Part shown: one piece after another, positions 18,082 through 29,538 of the stretch | How the letters are laid out: the number at the start of each line of letters is the position of its first letter | Position numbering within the stretch: position 1 is the first letter of the stretch | Source of the DNA: Mesostigma viride | Lineage: Eukaryota; Streptophyta; Mesostigmatophyceae; Mesostigmatales; Mesostigmataceae | Direction: 5' to 3' | NCBI GenBank assembly: GCA_009746045.1 | Contig: RPFO01002252.1 | Span: forward strand, 1 to 64,000 | DNA length: 64,000 bases | Made by a program: the position numbers and the translations under genes | Notes under the pieces: generated by a model | Seen by the model: only the letters and a program-made list of their open reading frames with translations | Databases searched by the model: none | Told to the model about the DNA's origin: nothing

Positions 18082-18645
18082 GGGGATATATATATTAAAA
18101 ATATAATTACTTACAGCAGAGTGAAATCACTCAAACCAAAGCAAACGCCCAGCTATAAACCTATATACAGAGCCATGTCAAAGCTCTATACTACGATAAG
18201 ACCAATGGAAACGCCTAACGGGAGGAACCTAATAGCCCTGCTGCACCGCAAAATCAGCCCGCGTACGGCGGAGCATGATGTCCGCCATGGCCCGAGTCAG
18301 CGCCACCGACAAGCGCTGACGCCAATATGACGTCCAGGTCCGCGCCGACCATGGGGCCCGCTGGCCCTCCAGGTCCAGCCGGTCCTCCCGGAGCCGGCAA
18401 CACTCCTTGAAGAAGGCGGAGGTCAGGGGCCCCATGGCCCCAAACTCCTCCAGGACAAAGGGCACCACACGATGGTGCCCGACGTCGCCGTAGGCCAGGA
18501 GCTTGGCCCGCTCCGCCCGGTCCGCCGTGTAACCTGCCGTGAGGGAGGCCCCAGCCACGTGGCTAAGAGCCAAGGGCCGCGCCACCGAAACGTCAATAAG
18601 CAGATGCCGGCCACCCCCCTCAAAGTCCAGGGGATATATATATTA
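18082..18645 (-). mobile_element. 5'-truncated, inverted copy of the RLE-LINE 3' end
   Basis: About 18098-18629 is the reverse complement of about 24069-24612: the last 118 codons of the RLE-LINE protein, stop, 3' UTR and (TA)n tail. It is flanked by a 16-bp direct repeat, GGGGATATATATATTA, at 18082-18097 and 18630-18645. The two copies are nearly identical, so the insertion is recent. A dead-on-arrival LINE insertion. Confidence 0.85.
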
Positions 18646-19196
18646 TAGCACCGGCGGGCTTCAAAGTGCCGGACGGCAGGCGGTACCACCATTCCGTGGC
18701 AGCTTGGCCCAGTTTGCTACCGGCTGGCACACGTTTTCAGTGAATTTTGGGCTCCAGATTTAAATGCAACGTGCGGTTTGAGGCAGGGGAAAACATGCGT
18801 GGACGATAGGAATTATAGCACCGGCGGGCTTCAAAGTGCCGGACGGCAGGCGGTACCACCATTCCGTGGCAGCTTGGCCCAGTTTGCTACCGGCTGGCAC
18901 ACGTTTTCAGTGAATTTTGGGCTCCAGATTTAAATGCAACGTGCGGTTTGAGGCAGGGGAAAACATGCGTGGACGATAGGAATTATAGCACCGGCGGGCT
19001 TCAAAGTGCCGGACGGCAGGCGGTACCACCATTCCGTGGCAGCTTGGCCCAGTTTGCTACCGGCTGGCACACGTTTTCAGTGAATTTTGGGCTCCAGATT
19101 TAAATGCAACGTGCGGTTTGAGGCAGGGGAAAACATGCGTGGACGATAGGAATTATAGCACCGGCGGGCTTCAAAGTGCCGGACGGCAGGCGGTAC
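18641..19196 (+). repeat. Tandem 170-bp units at the 5' end of the RLE-LINE
   Basis: Units start at 18641, 18811, 18981 and 19151 with a 170-bp period; the fourth is partial and diverges after GCGGTACC (about 19196). Each contains ATTATAGCACCGGCGGGCTT and a TTTAAATGCAACGTGCGG stretch. Placed directly before the ORF, they resemble the repeated promoter monomers at the 5' end of some LINEs (inference). Confidence 0.85.
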
Positions 19197-22100
19197 CGCG
19201 ACCGCAGCGCGTTGGGGGGCTGCCGCCCCCCAAACCCCCCGCGTGGGGGGCTCCGCCCCCCACACCCCCCGCCCCCCCCCTCGGTGGCTGCCACGCCTGC
19301 CCTGATTGTTCATGGACGACCCACGACCCCCTTCGCCCAACGGCTCCCCCGCTCCCCGGTTGGCGCCTCGGCGGTCCTCTCGGCTTGCGGCCCTTCTTGC
19401 GGAGGTGGGCGACCCGGCTGCGGGGGGCTCGGGCGCCCCGGTCTCCCCCTCCTTGGTCTGCGAGGTCTGCCGGAGCGGGCACCGCGGGCACCACATGTTA
19501 GTTTGTGATGCTTGCAATTCCGGGTGGCACTTGCAGTGTCTTACTCCCCGGCTCTACCGGGTCCCGCCGGGCTCCTGGACGTGCCCGCGCTGTCCCCCCC
19601 GGCGGGCCCCCGGGCTGCCCTCCCCGCTGGGTGCTCCGGCCCCCTGCCCCGTGTGCCCCCCTGCCGAGGCCCTCGGGGCGGGCCGTGGCCTGCCCGATGG
19701 GGCCGCCGTTGCTCGGGCCCTGGCGCCCTCGGCCCCGGGGCCCCACCCGTCGCCTGGCCCCGCCGACGGGGGCGCGGCGCTGTCGCCTGGGCTGAGCCCG
19801 GCCGACTCCCCGGCGGGCCTGGCGACCCCGGCGCCCGCCCCCGGCCCCTCGCTCCCCGACGCTCTGGCCTCCCTTCCCCCGGCCGCGGTTGGCCACCCAG
19901 CCGCCACCCCCGTCCTTGCCGCGTGGGACGGCGGCCCCCGGGCCCACGCGTTCACCTCGTGGCCGCCCTCGCACATTGTCGGCGTGGTGGGCCGCGCCAC
20001 CTTTTCTTGGGCGTACTGCCCTTTGTTGCTGGACGCGGTCGGGCTCCAGGCCGCCTTCCCCTCGCTCCCTAGGCCCCCGGCCTTCCTGGCCCTAGTTGCG
20101 CAGGTGCGGGCGACATTTCTTTCCGCCGCCCCCCGGTGACGGCCTCGACTCTTTGGGGGTATGTCTTGGAAGGATATCACGCCGGCTGCCGGCTGCCGTG
20201 GCATCTCCCGGCCGCCCGGCAGGAAGAGCTGCTTTCCCTGGACGAGCGGGTGGGTCAGGCGGTGGTCGAGTTCGTCACGGCGGTGGCTCGAGACGCACAG
20301 GTCTCGGTGCGGGCGGCCTACCTCGCGGGCGGCGCCGACCTGGGCCTCATGTCCCCGCGGCAGCTTCGCCTCTTCTTGGACGCCCAGGCCCCGCCTCCCG
20401 GCCCGGTTGCCAGTGGGGGCTTTCTCATCACCTCCCTCAGCCTGGCGCAGGCCGCCATGCTGCGTGTGGAGTTCGGGGCCCCCATCGCGGTTCAGGGCGG
20501 CCAGGCCATCTTGGTGGACTCGGCCGGGCGCGCCCAGCCCCTAACCGCGGGGACGCCTGTTTCTGCCTTCCTCCACGACATCCTGGAGTTGGCAGGCATC
20601 CCGCACGAATGGCACCCCGCGGCTGACCAACCGGTCGGCATCCTCTCGCGCGCCCAGATTGCCGCCTCCCGGGTTGCTGGGAGGCCGGCTGGGACCCGCC
20701 CCCCCTCATGTCCGGTCCCTTCTGGAGGGGGACGACCCCGAGTCGGGCTCCTGTGCCATCTGCCTTGAGCCCTTCCGGCCGGGGGATGGCTTGTGTCGCC
20801 TGCCCGCGTGCGGCCACACATTCCATCAAGCGTGCATCGCGCGCAGCTTGCTCCACTCCGTGCCGCGCTGCCCGTTGTGCCGGGCTGTTGTGCCGCCCCC
20901 TGGGACTGCGCTTCCTCTCGGCCCGCCCCCGGTCTCGCTGGGTCCCCTGCCGGGTCCCCACCGGGCCCCGGGGCCAGCTGCCTCCCCGACCCCTCGGCCT
21001 CCGCCCCCGGCCTCGTTGCCGGGGCCTGGGGTGGTCGCGGGCGCGCTGGCGAGTCCCCCTGGGAGGGGCGCCGGCGTTCTCGATCCCCCTCCGCTGGGGG
21101 TCTCCCCGGTGGGCACTGCCTCCTCCGTGGCCCCGGCGGGCCTGCCGGGCGCTGGTCGGGTCGTGGTGCGCGCGCCTGCCGGCCCGGCTGGGGAGACGCC
21201 GCAGGCCCCACGTCCTGCCTTTGCTGGCGCCGCTCCCCGCCACTCAGCGCCCGCCGACGGCCTTCACCGGTGTGCCGTGCTGCTTCCCACGGGGTCCCCG
21301 TGTGCGGGTGTGTTCCACAACCGTAACCTCCTCTGCCAGCACCTTCGCGCTGTGCACCCCGATCTCGGCGCGGCGGATCTGCAGGCCATGAGCTGTTACC
21401 GGTGCCCGGAAGCTCACTGCCAGCGGGTGTACTCCATTCACGGGCGCGCTCAGCACGCGCGCGCCTGTGTTGCTCAACGGCCCCTCAACCGGCCAGCAGT
21501 CCCGGCCCCCTCCCCCCTCCCGCCTCGGCTCCCCCGGCTCCCAGCCCCCGCCGCCCGACTACTCGGCCAGTTGGCGTTGGCTTGACACGGTCCCTGGGAT
21601 GCATGCGCCATCAACCCGACGTCTACCCTGACCGACCTCCCCCACCGCGCGCGTAGCCTTTTCGCGCAATGTGCAATCGTTTCTCTCCGGCGCATGCACG
21701 CCGCTCCGGACGACCCGCTGGGCTTTAAACTGCACATGGTGACCCCCCGCCTGCTCCTCACCCCTCTCGGGCGTGGTGTGCGCGGCCTCCAGGGTGCGGT
21801 TATTGCCCGTTGCCGACGCTTTCTGCAGGGGGACTGGGAGGGGCTGTTTGGCGTGCCGCCCCCGCGCACGGCCCGGCTGTCGGGGGAGGTCAACTTCGAG
21901 CGGGTGGCCGCCGACGTCATCCGCCTCGTCCGCGAGGGGCAGCTCAGCCGGGCCATGACCCGCTTGGAAATGGCCAAGCTCGCCCCCGCCAATGCGGCTA
22001 CCCTGGCGGCCTTGGAGGCTCTTCACCCTGCGGAGCCCGGATTCCAGCTGCCCGTGCCGGACCCCCTGCCGGCCCCCCTCCGGCTGGACCGCGACTGCTT

Positions 22101-24612
22101 CCTGGAGGTGATGCGTGAGGTCCCGCGGGCTTCCTCTACCGGGCCGTCGGGCTGGCGCTACGAGCACTTGGAGGTCCTGGTGGGGCATGGGGGCGAGGAC
22201 ATTCTCTTTGACACCCTCATTGACCTGGCGGCTGGTCGCGTTCCTCCCGCTGCGCGCGAGTGGTTAGCGGGCGCTCGCCTCCTCGCTCTGCTCAAGGGTG
22301 TCTTGCCCCCCCCGAGGGCAAGGTGCGCCCGATCGCCTGCGGTGAGGTGCTCCGCAAGCTCGTGGGCAAAGTGATCTGCCGCCAAAAGGCGCCCGAGCTC
22401 CGTGCCTTTTTCTGCCCGCCCCTCGCAGCGGGTGAGACCTCGGTGGCGGCCCAGCTGGGGGTGACGACTCCAGGCGGGGCGGATATCCTCATCCATTCGG
22501 TGCAGGCCTACCTCGAGGCCCACCCCACCCACGCTGTCGTCAAGGTCGACTGCCACAACGCGTTCAACAGTCTGTCCCGCGCCAGCATGTTTGCGGCCGT
22601 CATGGAGTCCTTCGAGGACTTGTACGCTTGGACAGCCGTGTGCTACGGCCAGCCCGGCCAACTGGTTCACATCATGGAGGACGGCACTCGCGGCGGCCTG
22701 CTGTCGCGGTCGGGCACCCAGCAAGGGGACCCCCTGGGACCCCTGTACTTTGCCGCCCCCCTCCAGGGTTGCCTCCAAGCGGTCCATGCTGCCCACCCGG
22801 CGGTCGCTATTCAGGCCTACTTGGATGATATCTACCTGCTGGGCCCTGTGCCGGACACCACCGCGGCTCTGCTGGCACTGCAGACCGCGGTGGCCGACAT
22901 CAACCTCCAGTTGACCCTTGCCAAGTGCGCGGTGTACTCGCCCCAAGGTGATTGCTCCGGCTTTCCGCCCCAGCTCTTGGGCCGGGACGAGCGCCTCCAT
23001 GGGTTGGATGTCCTCGGCGTTCCGGTTGGCGACCCCGCGTTTGTCATCGATGCTCTGCGGGCCGCCCTCGAGGCACGCACTGAGGTACTGCCCTTGATTG
23101 CGCGCCTTCATGATTCGCAGACCAAGGGTCTGCTTCTGTGGTTTTGCGCTCACCCTCGCGTCGTTCACTGGCTCCGGGGCGCTCTTCCGTCTCAGGTCCG
23201 GCTGGCCGCCGAGGGCCACGACGAACGCATCCAGTCGGCCTTGGCGCAGCTGGTCCCGGGCCCCGACCTCCCGCCACATGCTATTCGCATTGCCTCCCTG
23301 CCTGCACGGATGGGTGGCTGCGGTCTGACTCGTGCCGCCCGGCTGGCCCCAGCAGCCTTTTTGGGCTCCGTCGCTCAGTCGTGGGCGGAAAGCTGCCGGC
23401 TCCTGCCCCTTTTGGCAACGGCAGCGCCTGACCTCCTGGACCCCAGCAGCCCTTTGCCCTTCGTCACCGCCATCCAGGAGGCCTATGCTGAGATCCAGCA
23501 GGCCTGTTCTCCCGTCCGTGCCGCTCAGGCGGTACAGCGCCACCTCCCTCGCGGCACTCCCTCGGTCGCCTCCGTTCAATCTCCCGCCGCATTCCCTGCT
23601 CGCGTCATCGATAAACACCAGAAAACCTACGCGGGTATTCTGCACACGGCTGATTGGATTGCTCTTTTCGCGGACCTCAACGCCCAGGGACGTGCGTGGC
23701 TGTTCTCGCTTTCCTTGCGGAGTGTGGGCTCGGCGTACCTTCGTGCTCTTCCCATGGCCCCCCCATTCGCCTTGGCTCCCAGCCACTACTCGGTGGCGCT
23801 CCGGCACCAGCTATTTGCCCCGCAGCCTCTTGTTCCGGCCGGGCGGCCTTGTGGTAGCTGTGGGCAGCCGCTGGATCCCACGGGGACTCACTACCTTGCC
23901 TGCATGGGGGGCCAACAGAATCAGAATTGGTATTTGTATTTGCACACTGTCCTCCTGACGGTGGTGCTCGCCATGATTCGGTCGGTTTTCCCCCACGCGA
24001 ACATCCGGTCCGAGGATGCGGATGGCGCTGCCTTCTATTCCCCCAACCACCGGCCTGACATCGTGGTGCTGGACTTTGAGGGGGGTGGCCGGCATCTGCT
24101 TATTGACGTTTCGGTGGCGCGGCCCTTGGCTCTTAGCCACGTGGCTGGGGCCTCCCTCACGGCAGGTTACACGGCGGACCGGGCGGAGCGGGCCAAGCTC
24201 CTGGCCTACGGCGACGTCGGGCACCATCGTGTGGTGCCCTTTGTCCTGGAGGAGTTTGGGGCCATGGGGCCCCTGACCTCCGCCTTCTTCAAGGAGTGTT
24301 GCCGGCTCCGGGAGGACCGGCTGGACCTGGAGGGCCAGCGGGCCCCATGGTCGGCGCGGACCTGGACGTCATATTGGCGTCAGCGCTTGTCGGTGGCGCT
24401 GACTCGGGCCATGGCGGACATCATGCTCCGCCGTACGCGGGCTGATTTTGCGGTGCAGCAGGGCTATTAGGTTCCTCCCGTTAGGCGTTTCCATTGGTCT
24501 TATCGTAGTATAGAGCTTTGACATGGCTCTGTATATAGGTTTATAGCTGGGCGTTTGCTTTGGTTTGAGTGATTTCACTCTGCTGTAAGTAATTATATTT
24601 TTAATATATATA
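18646..24612 (+). mobile_element. RLE-LINE retrotransposon, apparently full length
   Basis: Starts with the 170-bp tandem units, then a very GC-rich leader (19200-19290, alternating G6 and C6-C8 runs with hairpin potential), the long ORF, a 3' UTR of about 120 bp and a (TA)n tail ending about 24612. It is inserted in a (TA)n tract inside an APE-LINE fragment. Confidence 0.75.
19312..24470 (+). pseudogene. RLE-type LINE protein: PHD, RING, C2H2, reverse transcriptase, endonuclease
   Basis: One long protein broken by frame changes at C runs 20129-20134 (C6), 20699-20705 (C7) and 22306-22313 (C8), and by a break near 21585-21630. Domains in order: PHD finger (CEVC...CDAC..GWHLQC...CPRC, about 19456-19590); an unassigned region to 20700; RING-H2 finger (CAICLEPF...CGHTFHQAC...CPLC, about 20750-20880); two C2H2-like fingers (about 21270-21470); RT with KVDCHNAFNS, GTQQGDPLGP and the catalytic YLDD at about 22818; a CCHC knuckle (CGSCGQPLDPTGTHYLAC, about 23850); and a restriction-like endonuclease core (HRPDIVVL...LLIDVSVA, about 24046-24117). 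This layout is like R2/CRE/NeSL-type LINEs. The PHD plus RING combination is unusual. The homopolymer breaks may be sequencing errors. Confidence 0.8.
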
Positions 24613-25365
24613 TACCGGCTACTTCTACATAAAAATCATAGGATGCACCCGGGTCGCCTGCGCTGGCACCCCGAGTGGCCGGGCTACACCTGGATCAAGA
24701 ACATTACCTTGGCAGTTGATCACCCATTGCCGGCCGTTGACAAACGGGCCACCGACGTCCAGCACCTGCTTAGGCATCGGGGTCAATTCCCAACTGCACC
24801 ACCGGTACTCCCACGCGGCGGCGTGCTTATGCAACTTTCCAGATGAAACAATTGAGCACAGATTTCTGGACTGCCAACTCGCAGGGGTTTGGCAATGGCT
24901 GCTGGGTATATGGGCCAAGTGGATGGCTATTACAGCTCCCCCCACCACCGTCACACTATCTACGGTTATTTTCGGCATCACGGGATTACGGGCCGACGCG
25001 AGCCTCACAGCCAACCAGATGGCATGGATATGGCTACGCACGACGATGCTTCACACCATATGGCAAGTTCGCAACGAGACCGTATTCACGTTACGTGCCG
25101 CGTACACGAGATCGAGGTGCCGTGGTCCGCCGGTTTAATTATCTCCTCTTGGAACCTGGCTAGCTATGCGTCGTTACTGGCTGAGTCCTGGCGACGGAAC
25201 AACACAAAGTATGGGACCCGGGCCCTAACAATGACACCCCCAGCCCACTGGAAGTCTTCCATGCACTCATGGGCATGAACCAGGTCTTTACACTTATGCC
25301 GGATGACGATATATCTACAGTACAATGGCTACCTTGGTCGCAGGGCGCGCCTTATTAATGCGGGC
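24613..25365 (+). pseudogene. C-terminal APE-LINE fragment
   Basis: Continues the LINE reading broken at 18081. It aligns with the zf-RVT C-terminus of the LINE at 31374-32360: PGYTWIKNITLAVDHPL, CLCNFPDETIEHRFLDC, MAWIWLRTTMLHTIW, and VQWLPWSQGAPY before the stop at about 25355. Several frame changes are present, so it is not functional. Confidence 0.75.
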
Positions 25366-25937
25366 ACCCCAATTTAGGCACAACTAGGCATTTCAGGCTA
25401 TTTTTGGCATACCTGGGTCACCTTAACTGTTATATGGAAATAAACTAACACCCATTTCACCGGAAATTTGCATACAAGCATGCAAGGACTTGCTGATACT
25501 CACTCCCCATTTTACATCTCTGGTCAGTAAGTAATTAGAACACTGCCCTATCGGTCGGACAGCCGAAGGGAGGTTATTGGAAGTCAAAACCTTTCTATAC
25601 GACGAATCACAACAACTGGGCAAACTTACTGGTGTACAACAGGTGGCCAACCGCTGGGCTGGCGTACACCGCCTCAGCCTCCGGGGCAAGGTCCTCGTCA
25701 CGAACCAGCTGCTGTTCTCCAAGCTGCTGTACTTCGGTCAGGCCCACCCACCGGATGAACACACCGTGTCTCTTATTCAACGACTGGGGCATAACTTTGT
25801 TTGGAAAAAATCGAGTGATCTCAGCCGCCAGGTACACGGATGGATCAGAGAGTCAATGTCTTTTATGCCGTGGCCTCTTGGAGGACTAGGCTTACACAAT
25901 ATGCAATCGCGTTTATATGGTCGGTCCAAACAAGTTA

Positions 25938-26285
25938 ATTAATTAATTAATTAATTAAACTCGTGCTCCCGTTGGGGAGTCACGGAGCACCGAAGTGCTT
26001 TTAATCCCTGTGTGTGCACTACAGGAGAAAGGGCAGAGACCCCCAGTCTCCTTCATGCCAAAGGCATGCCACAGCTGCAATCGGGCGCGGCTAGCGAAAA
26101 GGACAGGCTAACGATCCGGCAAACTGTGGGTGCAATAAGACCCATGTGAGCATATCATAGCAAGGAGCGTGGGCAAGTAATCTGAACATAGCCAGGGCGT
26201 AGCATGGCTGTACTAGGACTAGGCTAAGGCTATGGCTGGTTGTGTACCGTGCGTTGGCGGCACGTGACTAGGTGTGTTGGCACAG
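25938..26285 (-). mobile_element. SINE-like element with hairpin and (TTAA)n tail, copy 1
   Basis: Flanked by the 12-bp target duplication CCAAACAAGTTA (25926-25937 and 26286-26297). Read on the minus strand, it ends in a conserved hairpin (GTGCTCCGTGACTCCCCAAC then GGGAGCAC) followed by (TTAA)n. About 85 bp of its 3' end is identical to the copy at 50374-50475. It has no coding capacity. Confidence 0.75.
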
Positions 26286-26845
26286 CCAAACAAGTTATCT
26301 CTGCCCATGTGCATTGGTGTCAACACACACCCTGGATGTCTTCTGGCACGTGTAACCCTCTCACGTCTTACTCATCACTCCAACGGTATTTCCTGGCACT
26401 CTGGAGCCGCACTGCTTACTGCTCGCCTCCCCTCCCCGAAGCTCACCAGAGGTCTTCCTTGACCAGTACTGGGCTCGTATATGGCAAGGCTTTATGGCAC
26501 TTAAACCCGACCGCCTATTATTCCCCACACTACGTGAGGAAGTTGCACGCCAACCCCTATTCTTTAATGATATATACCTCAACCCCCTTAATCGCCCCTT
26601 CGGATGCTTAAGTGGCCCTAACCCCTATGAAGGCTTCATAACATCCCCCCACCCTGTAACCACTATTCTCCACCTGTATATTCTCCACGGTGACTGCTAC
26701 CGCCTCTTAACATATAACGAACTGGCTGCCTGGGTCCCCAATATGCCTACTTATTATGCTGCCTGGGCCGCGCTAGTACAAGCCATACCCCCACGCTGGT
26801 ACACACTCATGACTTCTCCCCGTGCCCCCTATAAAGCTGGTGAAT

Positions 26846-26979
26846 TAATTAATTAATTAATTAGACTCGTGCTCCCGTTGGGGAGTCGATCACGGAGCAT
26901 TAACCCCGATGGATGGATGGATGGGTGCAAACATTCCTACCGGTCTAATCTATCTACATTGGCTACATACTACATCTAC
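26846..26979 (-). mobile_element. Short (TTAA)n-tailed element, copy 2
   Basis: Flanked by the 12-bp duplication AAGCTGGTGAAT (26834-26845 and 26980-26991). It shares the CTCGTGCTCCCGTTGGGGAG hairpin and the (TTAA)n tail; the rest of the body differs from copy 1 and includes (GATG)n. Confidence 0.7.
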
Positions 26980-27336
26980 AAGCTGGTGAATGGTGCTGCT
27001 TTTGTCCATACAACACGACCGCAACATGCTCGGGGAAGGTGATCGCAGAGCTCCCCCTTGGAACCCTGCACGTTCAACTACTGGCGCCGCTGAGCGGCCA
27101 CAATGGCTGTCTGGCTCAACTTACAGTGGTGTTCCTCCCCACCCAGCTATGCCACCGGATTCGGGTTGTACCTTGGTCCCTTGAACAATCATGTGTATAC
27201 CAACCCAACCCCAACCTTCCAGACGCTGCTATTATTTGGCTACATGTGGGATCAACTCGCCTGGACATGTTGTCATTGGATCCAATGGAATTTGGCTGGG
27301 TGCTAAATCAGGGTGACAGCAGAATTGTAAAAGGCC

Positions 27337-27795
<459 letters not shown>

Positions 27796-27861
27796 ACCAT
27801 GCACTTACCCGGAAAAAAAAAACTAAAAAAGCATGCAAGTATGCAAGTATATATACTACTA

Positions 27862-28287
27862 TATATTCTGATCAGGCACTCCGCAAAGGTGAAAACCATT
27901 TGCGTTCAGTGCCGGGCCGCGGAAAACGCGGAAAAACGCGATCTGCAAATGAATCCGACCGGAATCGAACTGGGGACCTCTCGCACCAACTTTCGCTGAC
28001 TATAGGACGGATGTCTCCGGTTACCATGGCATCGCCAACTTACACCTACAGTCATCCGCAAAAGTTCTCCTATCCGGGGAGTGATGCAAGCCTGTCGGAT
28101 TTGGTACTAGATAAATCACTCGAGATCTGTGTGTAGGAGTACTAAACACGTGTCTGCACGCGAGACTTGTTCAGTCTCGCAACGTGAGACGGGCTGAACA
28201 CGGCTGAATCCTTCTTTAGAAGGGGGCGTAGCCGGTACTATCGAAATCAGCCAAGCGTATATTCTGATCAGGCACTCCGCAAAGGTG
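27862..28287. repeat. Identical 30-bp direct repeats flanking a 366-bp segment
   Basis: A 30-bp sequence beginning TATATTCTGATCAGGCACTC occurs at 27862-27891 and 28258-28287. It looks like the target-site duplication of an insertion at 27892-28257, although duplication by recombination is possible. The segment has no ORF with a domain. Confidence 0.6.
27953..28018 (-). other. tRNA-like sequence (degenerate)
   Basis: On the minus strand a B-box-like AGTTCGATTCC is followed by GGTCGGAT, which can pair with ATCCGTCC about 50 nt earlier (7 of 8). The D and anticodon arms are too short for a working tRNA. Probably a tRNA-derived relic or chance. Confidence 0.25.
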
Positions 28288-28347
28288 GTATATATATTCC
28301 GGCCCTCGGCCACAAGTCCACACCAGACTCTTCTTTGCCCACGTACA

Positions 28348-28348
<1 letters not shown>

Positions 28349-28378
<30 letters not shown>

Positions 28379-28379
28379 G
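28349..28379. repeat. (TTG)10 microsatellite
   Basis: Uninterrupted TTG units, flanked by a short inverted repeat GGCCCTCGGCC / GGCCGAGGGCC. Confidence 0.8.
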
Positions 28380-28466
28380 CCCACGCCGCACATGGGCACC
28401 ATAGAGTTGGAAACGGCCGAGGGCCAGGACACTGAATAGCATGCCATCACAAACATACAAGAAACA

Positions 28467-28715
28467 AAGGTACTCAGCGGGGACATGTACGGTTGCATCA
28501 TTTGATACACCCGCACGGTCGGTACAACAGCTTGGTGTGTCCTAGCAAACGATGTTCCGCCGAGTAGTCGAGAGCCCGATTGTTGGAGACGACAACAAGG
28601 TACGCAGCGGAGCGCCATGGAAGGTTGCCGCATAAGGGACACTCGCGTTGGTACAAACGCTTGGTGTGTCCGAGCAGAAGAGGTGCCGCCAAGTCTCCAA
28701 GCAGCACTGCAGCAG
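28467..28715. repeat. Two diverged tandem copies of about 124 bp
   Basis: The two halves share AAGGTA(C/G)GCAGCGG, GGTTGC, CTTGGTGTGTCC and GCCGCC(A/G)AGT in the same order, starting near 28467 and 28591. They lie just before a LINE remnant. Confidence 0.55.
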
Positions 28716-28755
28716 ATTGTGGGAAGAGGTCCCGTTCCGTGATCGCTTCGAAAAC

Positions 28756-29105
28756 TGTTGGGGAGCATGCTCACAGACACCGCCGACGATGTGGACATCA
28801 TCCGCATCGGCGTGGCCTGGGCCAGGGCTCGCTCGATCAACACCTACTGGCCGGTCTGGCGCTCGAAGGGCATGGGCGAGCACCGCAAGCGCATGCTCTT
28901 CAAGGTCCTTGTTATCACGGTGCTTACGTATGGCGCCGAGGCATGGACACTCACGGACACACTGGCGGCGGCCAAGCTACTAGACGGCACGGTTTATAGG
29001 ATGCTCCGACAGGTCCTGAATGTAGTGTTTTCTAAGCATAGGTCATTAGAGTCTTTGTATCAGGGTATGCCTCGCATTCAGACGAGATTAGGCAACGTAG
29101 GATAG
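28756..29105 (+). pseudogene. LINE reverse-transcriptase C-terminal remnant
   Basis: An open frame of about 115 aa reads as the post-RT segment common in LINEs: DVDIIRIGVAWARARSINTY, then VLVITVLTYGAEAWTLTD and YRMLRQVLNV. No catalytic RT motifs are present; it is truncated at both ends. A shorter relic of the same type is at 49768-49838. Confidence 0.6.
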
Positions 29106-29538
29106 CATTTGTAGGACATCTTGCTCGCCCGGGTTGTTATGTACGCCGTACGAATGCGATAAAATGCGGGATAAAGCATATTATGGGCCTCGACGTATTT
29201 TACGCGTATTTTACGTCTGACCACGCGGTTTGGACTTAGAATTTTTCGGGGGTACCAGCGGGCAGCGGGCACTGGCGCGGTGCCCAGGTTCTGGGCGCGG
29301 CGCGCTCACTGCACATTTGAGATTTTTACTACTAGAAGTAGATGCGTACAGTTCTTTTCATAAAGCGCAAGCCTTGCAAAATGTTTGGCCGGTAGGAGAC
29401 AGCTAGGACTAGGTACATAACGCATAATAACAGTGTGCCAGCAAATGCCAGCTGTGCTACTGACGGTGTAATGCAACATAGCGACGACGAGGCCAGTGCG
29501 ACTGTGCGACAGTGTGCAGCCATTTTCGATTTGCAGCC
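29106..29538. other. Intergenic region
   Basis: Contains ACGTATTTTACGCGTATTTTACG-like repeats around 29190-29210, related in wording to 30345-30425, and a GC-rich stretch near 29250-29300. No gene seen. Confidence 0.35.

Larger units (their letters stand above)
25440..27335 (+). pseudogene. APE-LINE fragment (late RT to linker), interrupted twice
   Basis: Matches the APE-LINE protein after its YVDD motif: RLSLRGKVLVTNQLLFSKLLY, VGLT/GGLGLHN, GVNTHPGCLLARVTL, REEVARQPLFFND, SGHNGCLAQL and LDPMEFGWVLNQGDSR. Insertions of (TTAA)n-tailed elements split it at 25938-26285 and 26846-26979. It ends at the (CAA)n tract, just where the 18046/24613 fragment of the same protein would begin. Confidence 0.75.

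Noticed and set aside
19498-21243. Minus-strand ORFs across the RLE-LINE
   Set aside because: Gly/Arg/Pro-rich shadows of GC-rich coding DNA on the plus strand.
18082-24612. Twin-priming inversion of one LINE
   Set aside because: The inverted part duplicates the 3' end and tail and has its own 16-bp duplication, so it is a separate insertion.
27953-28018. Functional tRNA gene
   Set aside because: B box and partial acceptor stem only; too short for a D and anticodon arm.
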